A DNA stretch of 64,000 nucleotides, from assembly GCF_050946405.1 (NCBI RefSeq), contig NZ_JBMNUS010000001.1, positions 62,001 through 126,000 on the forward strand, in the 5' to 3' direction. This document shows, piece after piece, positions 27,898-35,232 of the stretch. Source of the DNA: Pseudochelatococcus sp050946405. Its GTDB lineage: Bacteria; Pseudomonadota; Alphaproteobacteria; Rhizobiales; Beijerinckiaceae. Numbering within the stretch: the first letter of the stretch is position 1; each line of letters starts with the position of its first letter. The notes below the pieces were generated by a model, which ran no database searches, was not told the origin of the DNA, and was given only the letters and a program-made list of their open reading frames with translations. The position numbers and the translations under genes are program-made.

Positions 27898-30030
27898 ATG
27901 ACCCGTCTTCTGCAGCTCATGTCCCAGCGCAACGATCTCGTGCTGGCGTTCCTGCTCGTGGCGGTCATCTTCATGATGATCCTGCCTCTGCCGACGGACC
28001 TGATCGACTTTCTCATCGGCGTCAATCTGACGCTGGCGGCCATCCTGCTGATGGCGTCGATGTACGTCAAGGATGTCGTCCAGCTTTCGGCATTTCCGTC
28101 GATCCTGCTCATCACCACGCTGTTTCGCCTCGCGTTGTCGATCAGCACCACGCGGCTCATCCTGGTGCAGGGTGACGCGGGGCATCTCGTCTCGGCTTTC
28201 GGCGAGTTCGTCGTGGGCGGCAATCTCGTCGTCGGCCTGGTGGTGTTCCTCATCCTGACCATCGTCAACTTCATGGTCATCACCAAGGGCTCGGAGCGCG
28301 TGGCGGAAGTCTCGGCGCGCTTCTCGCTCGATTCGATGCCCGGCAAGCAGATGTCCATCGACTCCGACATGCGCGCCGGCATGATCGAGCTCGACGAGGC
28401 CAAGCGCCGGCGCGGCAAGCTGGAAAAGGAGAGCCAGCTCTACGGCGCGATGGACGGCGCCATGAAGTTCGTCAAGGGCGACGCCATGGCGGGCCTGATC
28501 ATCACCGCCATCAACCTCATCGGCGGCATCGCCATCGGCACGATGCAGCAGGGCCTGCCGATGAACGAGGCGATGAACCATTACTCGCTGCTGACCATCG
28601 GCGACGGTCTCGTCACGCAGATCCCCGCGCTCTTCATCTCCATTACAGCGGGCTTCATCGTCACCCGCGTGTCGTCGGACGACAACGCCGACCTCGGCAG
28701 CGACATCGTGAAGCAGATCAGCGGGGAACCGCGCGCGCTGCTCATCACGGGCGGCATCCTGCTCATCTTCGCCGTCGTGCCCGGCTTTCCGACGGTGGTC
28801 TTCCTCGGCCTCGCCGCCGCGACAGGCGGAGCGGGCTTCCTGCTGACCCGCAAGGCGCGGAAGGCCGGAGCGGCGCAAGGCGCCCACGACATGCCCGCGC
28901 TGGCGCCGGCGCTGGCGCAGGCCGGGCAGCAGATGCCGGCCTTCCCGGCTGATGACGAGAACGAGCCCGACACCCCGATCGAGGTCGTGAGCTTCGCGCT
29001 CACGGTGCCGCTGATCGTCGATATCGCCTCGTCCGTGCGCCATTCCATCCGCCCCGCCAAGCTCGACCGCGAGGTGGCGAAGGTGCGCCGCGCGCTCTAT
29101 TTCGATCTCGGCGTGCCGTTTCCCGGCATCAACCTGCGTCTCAATGACAACCTGAGCGACGGCGAATACCGCATTCTGGTCAACGAGGTGCCCGTCGCCG
29201 CCGGCGCGGCGCGCCCCGGCTACGTCATGGTTCGCGAGAGCGAGGAAAACCTGCGGATGTTCGACATCCCGGTGGAGCGCGGGCAGGATTTCCTGCCCCG
29301 CACGCCGAGCCTGTGGGTGCCCAACAGGTACCTGCCGCTGCTGGAGCGCGCGAACATCCAGGCCATGACGCTCTCGACCATGATGACCTATCATCTGGCC
29401 CATGTGCTGAAAACGCACGCCTCGGAGTTCGTCGGCATTCAGGAAACCATGTTCCTGATGAACCAGATGCAGAAGAACTTCAACGAGCTGACGCGCGAGG
29501 CCACCCGCCTGCTGCCTATCATCACCATCACCGACGTCATGCAGCGCCTCGTCAGCGAGGAGATTTCCATCCGCGACATGCGCACCATTCTGGAGGCGCT
29601 GGTGACATGGGGGCAGCGGGAGAAGGACCCGATCATCCTCACCGAGCACGTGCGCGGCGCGCTGAGCCGCTACATCACCCACAAGTTCTCCGCCGGGCAG
29701 AACATCATTCCCGCCTATCTGATCTCGAAGGATGTCGAGGACGTCGTGCGCGGGGCCGTGCGGCAGACGAGCGGCGCATCGTATCTCGCCCTGTCGCCCG
29801 ACGTGCACCGGCAGCTCATGGGCACGATGAAGCGCGTGATCGGCGACATGAACCGGCATATCGCGCCGCCCGTCATGATGGCGCCCATGGATATCCGGCG
29901 CTTCATGCGCAAGATCATCGAACGCGACTTTCCCGATCTGCCGGTGCTCTCATATCAGGAACTGACGGCAAGCGCCAACGTTCAGCCGCTCGACAGGATC
30001 AAGCTGCAAGAGCAGCTTGGCGCGGCATGA
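27898..30030 (+). CDS. sctV: T3SS export gate protein SctV
   Basis: SctV (YscV/InvA/FlhA family), the nonameric export gate with a cytoplasmic substrate-docking ring. It has eight N-terminal membrane helices (LVLAFLLVAVIFMMILPLPT onward), the conserved loop with MPGKQMSIDSDMRAGMI and KGDAMAGLII, and the large cytoplasmic domain. The ATG at 27898 has GGAG 12 bases upstream; a GTG at 27874 (8 codons earlier) is possible. About 710 residues, normal for the family. The stop overlaps the start of the ExbB-like gene (ATGA), so expression of the gate and of that channel is coupled. Confidence 0.97.
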   Translation: MTRLLQLMSQRNDLVLAFLLVAVIFMMILPLPTDLIDFLIGVNLTLAAILLMASMYVKDVVQLSAFPSILLITTLFRLALSISTTRLILVQGDAGHLVSAFGEFVVGGNLVVGLVVFLILTIVNFMVITKGSERVAEVSARFSLDSMPGKQMSIDSDMRAGMIELDEAKRRRGKLEKESQLYGAMDGAMKFVKGDAMAGLIITAINLIGGIAIGTMQQGLPMNEAMNHYSLLTIGDGLVTQIPALFISITAGFIVTRVSSDDNADLGSDIVKQISGEPRALLITGGILLIFAVVPGFPTVVFLGLAAATGGAGFLLTRKARKAGAAQGAHDMPALAPALAQAGQQMPAFPADDENEPDTPIEVVSFALTVPLIVDIASSVRHSIRPAKLDREVAKVRRALYFDLGVPFPGINLRLNDNLSDGEYRILVNEVPVAAGAARPGYVMVRESEENLRMFDIPVERGQDFLPRTPSLWVPNRYLPLLERANIQAMTLSTMMTYHLAHVLKTHASEFVGIQETMFLMNQMQKNFNELTREATRLLPIITITDVMQRLVSEEISIRDMRTILEALVTWGQREKDPIILTEHVRGALSRYITHKFSAGQNIIPAYLISKDVEDVVRGAVRQTSGASYLALSPDVHRQLMGTMKRVIGDMNRHIAPPVMMAPMDIRRFMRKIIERDFPDLPVLSYQELTASANVQPLDRIKLQEQLGAA

Positions 30031-31148
30031 TGGCGCGGGCGGCCGATCACGGCAAGCTCGTCATCTACATCGTATGCCTTGCGGTGTCGTTCTGCCTGTT
30101 CCTGCTCGCGGGCGGGCAGGAGCGTCATCCGTTGTTCTGGGCGCTCGCGGGACTGACCGTCGCGGGGCTCGCGGCGGGGCCGCTGCTGCCCGTCATCGGC
30201 AGCGCCGCCGCATGGCGCGCGCCGCAGGTCGCGGCGACGCTGGCCGCGGCGCTGGCTCTCGCCGATGCGGCGGGCGGCGGCGCGGGCTGGCCGGCGGCGC
30301 TCGTGCTGCTTTTCGCCAGCAGGGTACTGAGCGAACTGGCCGACCAGCGCCTCGCCCTCGCCTGGCGCGCGCCGCTGCAACGGCGGCTCCCCGCCGCGCA
30401 GCCTGTCGGGGCGGCGCTCGCCCTCGGTGGCTTCTTCGCATTGTCGGTAGCGCAGCTTCTCGCCCTGCCGGCCGGCGAGGCCGCTCCCCCGGCGGGCGAC
30501 AACGACGTGATGGCGATGGCCATCATCAGCGACGCGCTTCACGGCGATACCGCCATTCACCATGCGCTGATCCTTCTGTTCTGCATCGTCATGGCCTTCA
30601 TCGCGGATGCCTGGCGGCTCCACTGCCGCGACGTGGCGGCGCTGGGGGCGCTGGCGCGCCGGCTCAACGCCGGCGAGAGCGTCGGAACCGCGTTGCCGGC
30701 GGCGCTGGACGAGCGGCCCGGGGCGCGCACGCTGCTGCGATGCCTCAGCCTCGTGGCGCAAGGATCGGAGCCGGACAGGGCAACCGGGCCGAGCGCCTTC
30801 CGCGCCCGCGCGGAACTCGACCGGGCCTCGCGACAATTCCTGCGCGGGCTGGTGCCGCTGCTGCCGCTTCTCGGCTTTCTGGGCACGGTCATCGGCCTGT
30901 CGGTCACGCTGGCGCAACTGCCGATGGACAGCGCCGACGCCGGCCGCGCCGCCATCGACATCAGCGCGAGCCTCGGCGGGCTGGCGATCAAGTTCCAGAC
31001 GACGCTGCTGGGCCTTGCGGGGGGCATGATCGCCTCCGTCGCCGTCGCGCTGCTGGAAAAGGCGGAGACGGAACTGGGCGCCGAATGCGTCCTGCTGATG
31101 TCCGCCGCCCCTGTCGGAACGCCCGGCCCGGAGGAAGGGCATGCTTGA
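30027..31148 (+). CDS. MotA/TolQ/ExbB-family proton channel subunit in the T3SS operon
   Basis: A 373-residue membrane protein. The C-terminal part carries the family core: LVPLLPLLGFLGTVIGLSVT at about 275-294 and ISASLGGLAIKFQTTLLGLA at about 312-331, with Thr287, Thr325 and Thr326 in the channel-lining positions, followed by a charged cytoplasmic helix. Four or more further hydrophobic helices lie before it (about 11-30, 35-57, 127-147, 177-195), more than in ExbB or TolQ. ExbB, TolQ and MotA form pentamers around two ExbD/TolR/MotB subunits and convert proton flow into motion. Start overlaps sctV (ATGA), and the end overlaps the next gene by 8 bases. No tonB, tolA or flagellar gene is near. 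Confidence 0.82.
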   Translation: MMARAADHGKLVIYIVCLAVSFCLFLLAGGQERHPLFWALAGLTVAGLAAGPLLPVIGSAAAWRAPQVAATLAAALALADAAGGGAGWPAALVLLFASRVLSELADQRLALAWRAPLQRRLPAAQPVGAALALGGFFALSVAQLLALPAGEAAPPAGDNDVMAMAIISDALHGDTAIHHALILLFCIVMAFIADAWRLHCRDVAALGALARRLNAGESVGTALPAALDERPGARTLLRCLSLVAQGSEPDRATGPSAFRARAELDRASRQFLRGLVPLLPLLGFLGTVIGLSVTLAQLPMDSADAGRAAIDISASLGGLAIKFQTTLLGLAGGMIASVAVALLEKAETELGAECVLLMSAAPVGTPGPEEGHA

Positions 31149-31590
31149 CGGCGCGGGCGAAGAGGACGGCAGGGCAAACGACGAAACGGACGCGATCCGG
31201 AATCCGGGCGCGTTCGATCCGCTCGCCGATCTCCTGCTCGGCCTTATCGCCATCGTGGTCCCGCTCGTCGGCCTGTTGCTGGCGAGCGGCGCGGGCTCCG
31301 GGAAAACCGGCGCGGGAACACCGGAGCCGGGCAAAATGCTCGTCATCGCCGCCGCGGCGGATGGGCTGCATCTGCCGTCCGACGGTTCGCATGTCCCGCG
31401 CGACCGCATTCTGGACGACGCGGCGCTGGCGGCGCGGCTGCTGCGCTCCCGCGACGGCGGACCGCCGATCCTGCTGCGCATCGAGACCGACGGGCTGGAA
31501 AGCGCCTTCCTGTTCGATGCCGTCGCCGCGCGGCACGGGCCGCCGACGATCCGTCAGCAACGGATTTCGCCAAGCGGGGCGCGACCATGA
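31141..31590 (+). CDS. ExbD/TolR-like subunit
   Basis: A 149-residue protein with a short cytoplasmic N terminus, one membrane helix (about 28-49) and a small periplasmic domain. PLADLLLGLIAIV lines up with PFIDVMLVLLIIF of ExbD, placing Asp30 at the essential proton-carrying aspartate (Asp25 in E. coli ExbD). The periplasmic part (about 60-145) has the ExbD/TolR alternation of strands and helices (KMLVIAAAADGLHLPSDGS). No OmpA-type peptidoglycan domain is seen, unlike MotB. Overlaps both neighbours (8 and 4 bases). Confidence 0.75.
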   Translation: MLDGAGEEDGRANDETDAIRNPGAFDPLADLLLGLIAIVVPLVGLLLASGAGSGKTGAGTPEPGKMLVIAAAADGLHLPSDGSHVPRDRILDDAALAARLLRSRDGGPPILLRIETDGLESAFLFDAVAARHGPPTIRQQRISPSGARP

Positions 31591-32402
31591 TCGGATGGCG
31601 TTTCGAGCCCGGCGCGCTGTCCGACCTCTCCGCCACCATCTTTTCCGTCTTTCTGCTGCTGCTGGTGGCGCTGCTCGACGCCATGCCAACGCCGGATGCG
31701 CAGCCCGCCACCATCGAGCGCCGGCCCGCGGGCGCGGCGGAAATGGCCGATCTGCTCCACCGGCGGCGGCCGGATGCGCCGGGAACCGGCATCGACGTGC
31801 TCGCCGCCCGCTACGTCATCAGCGCGGCACCCGCCTTGCCCCTCCATGCGGATACGGCCGCCGCTATCGCGGAAACGCCCGTCTCTCTCGCCGATGTGGC
31901 GAACGCGCTGCGCGCGGGCCGATTGCCGGAGCCGATACGTCTCTATGTCTTCGCCCATGACGGCTACGACAACCTGACCGCCCTGCTGCAAGCTCACGGG
32001 CGAGGCTGGACGGAAATGAACGTTCCCGACGCGCTGAAGGAAAAAACGGCGGACAGGCCACCGCACTGGTCGCCGGCGTTCCGGCAGATTCTCGCCCGCG
32101 CCGCCACGCGCGAGCAGTTCCTGCGCGAGCTTGCGCGCCTGCTCTCCGGCCACGGCGCACGCAGGGGGCAGGCGGACAGGCTGTCGGAAACATTGCCCGC
32201 GCCCGCGATGGCCTCCCGCTCCTCCACCATGCGTCTGCAAGACAGTGCGTGGCGCGGGGAGTGGATCGAGGCGATCGCAGGGCTGCTCGCCATCGCTGCG
32301 GGCATGGCCGTGGTCGTCGCAGTGGAGCACCGGACGCGATCGGGAAGCGCCGCGCACGCGCACGGCATGCGGGCCGAGGCGGAAGACGCGGATTATCGCT
32401 GA
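31587..32402 (+). CDS. Second ExbD/TolR-like subunit, with an extra C-terminal membrane helix
   Basis: A 271-residue protein with the ExbD-type start: a short N terminus, Asp13 directly before a membrane helix (LSDLSATIFSVFLLLLVALL), then a periplasmic domain of about 190 residues. It differs from standard ExbD by a second membrane helix at about 227-246 (IEAIAGLLAIAAGMAVVVAV) and a His/Glu-rich tail. Start overlaps the previous gene by ATGA. Its last 10 bases overlap the convergent flavin reductase gene. Together the two genes could supply an asymmetric ExbD pair to the ExbB-like pentamer. Confidence 0.6.
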   Translation: MIGWRFEPGALSDLSATIFSVFLLLLVALLDAMPTPDAQPATIERRPAGAAEMADLLHRRRPDAPGTGIDVLAARYVISAAPALPLHADTAAAIAETPVSLADVANALRAGRLPEPIRLYVFAHDGYDNLTALLQAHGRGWTEMNVPDALKEKTADRPPHWSPAFRQILARAATREQFLRELARLLSGHGARRGQADRLSETLPAPAMASRSSTMRLQDSAWRGEWIEAIAGLLAIAAGMAVVVAVEHRTRSGSAAHAHGMRAEAEDADYR

Positions 32403-32962
32403 TCCGACGGTCCCGTCCGATAGGCGCCGTCCCAGAACAGCAGCGGATCGATCGGGCCTTCACGCAGGCGCGCATGCACGACGCGGCCGAAGAACACGGT
32501 ATGGCTCGCCGCGCGCGCTTCCTGTGCGACAAGGCAATCGAAGGCGACGAGAGCGCTGTCGAGAACCGGCGCCCCCGTCTCCAGGGTCGACCAGTCGCCG
32601 AAGCTGAAACGGCGGGCGCGCAACTCGGGGCGAGAGAAGTTTTCGGCAATGCCGCGGTCGTCGGCATGCAGCACGTTGACGCTGAAGCGGCCGGAACGGC
32701 TGATGAAATCATGCGCGGAGGCGGACTGGGACACACAGACCAGCAGCGTCGGCGGATCGGCGGAAACGGAGTTCACCGCCGTGGCGACGAGGCCGTGGCG
32801 ACCGCCCTCGAATACCGTCGCGATAATGGAAACGCCCGCGGCGAGGCGGCGCATGCCGAGCTTGAAAAGCCCGGCATCGACCGAAGCCTCCGCCTCCTCT
32901 CCCTTGGCCTGGGGGGCGCGCCTCGCGGCGGGATATGAAAGCACATTCGCATTTTCTGACAC
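32393..32962 (-). CDS. Flavin reductase family protein (FMN-binding split barrel)
   Basis: A 189-residue protein of the flavin reductase-like family, which supplies reduced flavin to two-component monooxygenases. Motifs: FKLGMRRLAAGVSIIATVFE, the flavin-contact stretch HGLVATAVNSVSADPPTLLV and CVSQSASAHDFI. The GTG at 32962 is chosen for a GGAG site 8 bases upstream; an ATG at 33016 would add 18 Cys-rich residues and has no ribosome site. No partner monooxygenase is in the window. The gene is convergent with the T3SS end and marks the right border of the locus. Confidence 0.85.
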   Translation of the reverse strand: MSENANVLSYPAARRAPQAKGEEAEASVDAGLFKLGMRRLAAGVSIIATVFEGGRHGLVATAVNSVSADPPTLLVCVSQSASAHDFISRSGRFSVNVLHADDRGIAENFSRPELRARRFSFGDWSTLETGAPVLDSALVAFDCLVAQEARAASHTVFFGRVVHARLREGPIDPLLFWDGAYRTGPSDQR

Positions 32963-33458
32963 TTGACAATCTCCGCAACATGTCGCGCCAGTCGCGCCCG
33001 GCGTGCATTCTACCATATGGTGCCGATCGGACGACGACGCACACGGAATCCCGTCCGACCGGACGCGCGAGGAACCTTACGGCCGGGCAGGCAGGCAGAC
33101 CCAATGTAAACTCATTCTATAGAATAAATTACGTCACAGGCCAAGGCAAGCCCCTTGCCGCTCCCGCCAACCGAAAGCGGCAAGCGGCAAGCGGCAAGCG
33201 GAACGCATCGAGCCCCGGCCAAGACGTCATAGCACCGACATGGAATGCAATTAATCATTCTATTTATTACTTATTTAAATTAACAATGCCTTATGCATTT
33301 TGTATTATATAATAATATTAAAATCTAAATACATATATCTTTTTACTTAATATAGGCATGTATTAAATTTTACAAATTCATTGATATATATCATTAATGT
33401 TTCACATGGGAATGGTAGACGGCTTTAATTTGACACATGCTGAACGGATCAGGTAGCC
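32963..33458. other. Intergenic region between flavin reductase and chemotaxis receptor
   Basis: A 496-base non-coding stretch. It holds a 7-bp tandem repeat GCGGCAA (three copies at 33177-33197, partial fourth), a small hairpin GGCAAG/CTTGCC around 33145-33158, and from about 33240 a strongly AT-rich segment that continues into the first 100 bases of the receptor gene. Promoters for both flanking genes must lie here; none is a convincing consensus. No gene was recognised. Confidence 0.6.
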
Positions 33459-35207
33459 ATGGGAAAAATATTCTTTTTTAAAAGATTCTGGGATATTTTC
33501 TACTTTAGCTGCTACAGCATACCATATCGAATATACCTTACATTTTTCCTCAACCTGCTTATTGCCGCATCCATTACGTTATTGTCCATCATCGAAGTCG
33601 AGCATCTGAACGCGAACATAAAGACCATCAACGACGTCAATTCTGTCAAGCTGGGTCTGGCCGTCGACATGCGCGGCAGCGTGCATGATCGCGCCATCGC
33701 CATCCGCGACGTGGTGCTGCTCGAGGACGCCGGCAAGCGGCGGGAAGCTGTCGCCCTCATCGAAAAGCTGCAACAGGACTATGCACGCAGCAGGTCCCGG
33801 CTTGCGGAGATCATGGCCGATCCCGCGAAGGCAAACGATGAAGAGCGAAAGCTCATCGCCGATACTGCCGCCGTCCGGGAGGCAGCGGAGGCCGAGATCG
33901 CCCGCATCATCGCGTTGACCGAATCCGACGATATGACGCGTTTCGCCGAGGCCAGAAAGCTGGTCGCCGGCACTGCCTCGCAAGGGTTCGTCCGGTGGCT
34001 CGCCGCCGTCAACGCCTTCATCGCGTATCAGGACCGGCTCAACCAGGCCATCGGCGCACAAGTGAGCGCTTCGGCGGACGGCTTCCTCAGAATGGCCCTC
34101 ACCGCGCAGCTTGCGGGCGCCCTGCTCGGTCTCGTCATCGTCTTCCGCATCGGCCAGTCCATCATCGGCCCCATCAACAAGCTCGTGCGTACCATGGAGC
34201 AACTGGCGAGCGGCAACAACGACGTCGACATTCCCTGCATCGACCAGCCCGACGAGGCCGGCACGATGGCGCGCGCCGTGGGCGTGTTCCGCGACAACGC
34301 GCTGGAGCGCGCGCGCCTTACCGCGGAACAGGCCAGAACGGCGCAGCACGACAAGGAGCGCGGAGAGCAGATCGGCGAACTGATCTCCGCATTCGAAAAA
34401 CGTGCCGACAGCGCGATCGGGCAGGTTCACGGCGCGGCGCGCGATCTCAACGCCGCCTCCGCCAACCTTTCCGAGCAATCGCGGCTGGTGACGAGCGAGG
34501 CGAGGCGCGCAGCGACGGCCACCGGCAACGCCTCGCAAAGCGTCGTCGTCGCGGCCGGCGCGGCGGAGGAACTCGCAGCCTCCATTCAGGAAGTGGCGTC
34601 GCAGGCCAGCCGCTCGCACGAGGTGGCCGGTCGCGCCGTCGAGGAGGCCGACCGCACGTTCGCCACCATGGAAAGCCTGGCGGCGAACGCCACCCATATC
34701 GGCGAGGTCGTCAACCTGATCCAGACCATTTCGGAGCAGACCAACCTGCTGGCGCTCAACGCCACCATCGAGGCGGCGCGCGCGGGCGACGCCGGCAGGG
34801 GCTTCTCGGTGGTGGCCAACGAGGTCAAGGGCCTCGCCAACCGCACGGCGCAGGCCACGCAGGAAATCGCCGGGCAGATCACCGCCATCCAGGCGGCATC
34901 GAGCCAGGCGGTGAGCGCGATCCAGCATATCAACGCCACCATCGGCGACATGTCGTCCATCGCGCTCGCCGTGGCGACGGCGGTGGAGGAGCAGTCGAGC
35001 GCCGTGCAGTCCATCGCCGCGAGCGTCGCCCACGCATCCAACGAATCGCAGGTGGGCGCGGAGGCGATGAGCCGCGTCGGGGCGGCCGTCGAAGGCGCGA
35101 GCGCCGTCTCCGAAAGCGTCGCCCGCTACGCCGCCAACCTCACCACCGACGCCGACGCGCTCGACGAGGCGATCGGCGCCTTCCTCGAAGGCGTCAAGTC
35201 GGCGTGA
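33459..35207 (+). CDS. Methyl-accepting chemotaxis protein
   Basis: A 582-residue receptor: N-terminal membrane helix (about 22-43), four-helix-bundle sensory domain (about 44-205), second membrane helix (about 208-228), HAMP linker and a long cytoplasmic coiled-coil signalling domain. The hairpin tip is visible in IGEVVNLIQTISEQTNLLAL and NATIEAARAGDAGRGFSVVA, the CheA/CheW contact. No C-terminal CheR pentapeptide is visible. The first 35 codons are AT-rich, unlike the rest. The gene lies alone between the secretion locus and the efflux genes; its ligand is unknown. Confidence 0.95.
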   Translation: MGKIFFFKRFWDIFYFSCYSIPYRIYLTFFLNLLIAASITLLSIIEVEHLNANIKTINDVNSVKLGLAVDMRGSVHDRAIAIRDVVLLEDAGKRREAVALIEKLQQDYARSRSRLAEIMADPAKANDEERKLIADTAAVREAAEAEIARIIALTESDDMTRFAEARKLVAGTASQGFVRWLAAVNAFIAYQDRLNQAIGAQVSASADGFLRMALTAQLAGALLGLVIVFRIGQSIIGPINKLVRTMEQLASGNNDVDIPCIDQPDEAGTMARAVGVFRDNALERARLTAEQARTAQHDKERGEQIGELISAFEKRADSAIGQVHGAARDLNAASANLSEQSRLVTSEARRAATATGNASQSVVVAAGAAEELAASIQEVASQASRSHEVAGRAVEEADRTFATMESLAANATHIGEVVNLIQTISEQTNLLALNATIEAARAGDAGRGFSVVANEVKGLANRTAQATQEIAGQITAIQAASSQAVSAIQHINATIGDMSSIALAVATAVEEQSSAVQSIAASVAHASNESQVGAEAMSRVGAAVEGASAVSESVARYAANLTTDADALDEAIGAFLEGVKSA

Positions 35208-35232
35208 TCGGCTTTACGGCGCGGCGGCCATA

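Noticed and set aside
27136..29859. A 907-codon open frame on the minus strand across sctV
   Set aside because: Only its last 211 codons (27136-27768) are a gene, the SycD-like chaperone. The rest is the reverse of sctV, low in recognisable motifs and rich in His/Arg as expected for antisense of GC-rich DNA.
30027..32402. The ExbB/ExbD-like trio as an ordinary TonB or Tol energy system
   Set aside because: No tonB, TonB-dependent receptor, tolA, tolB, pal or ybgC is nearby, and the overlaps tie it to sctV.
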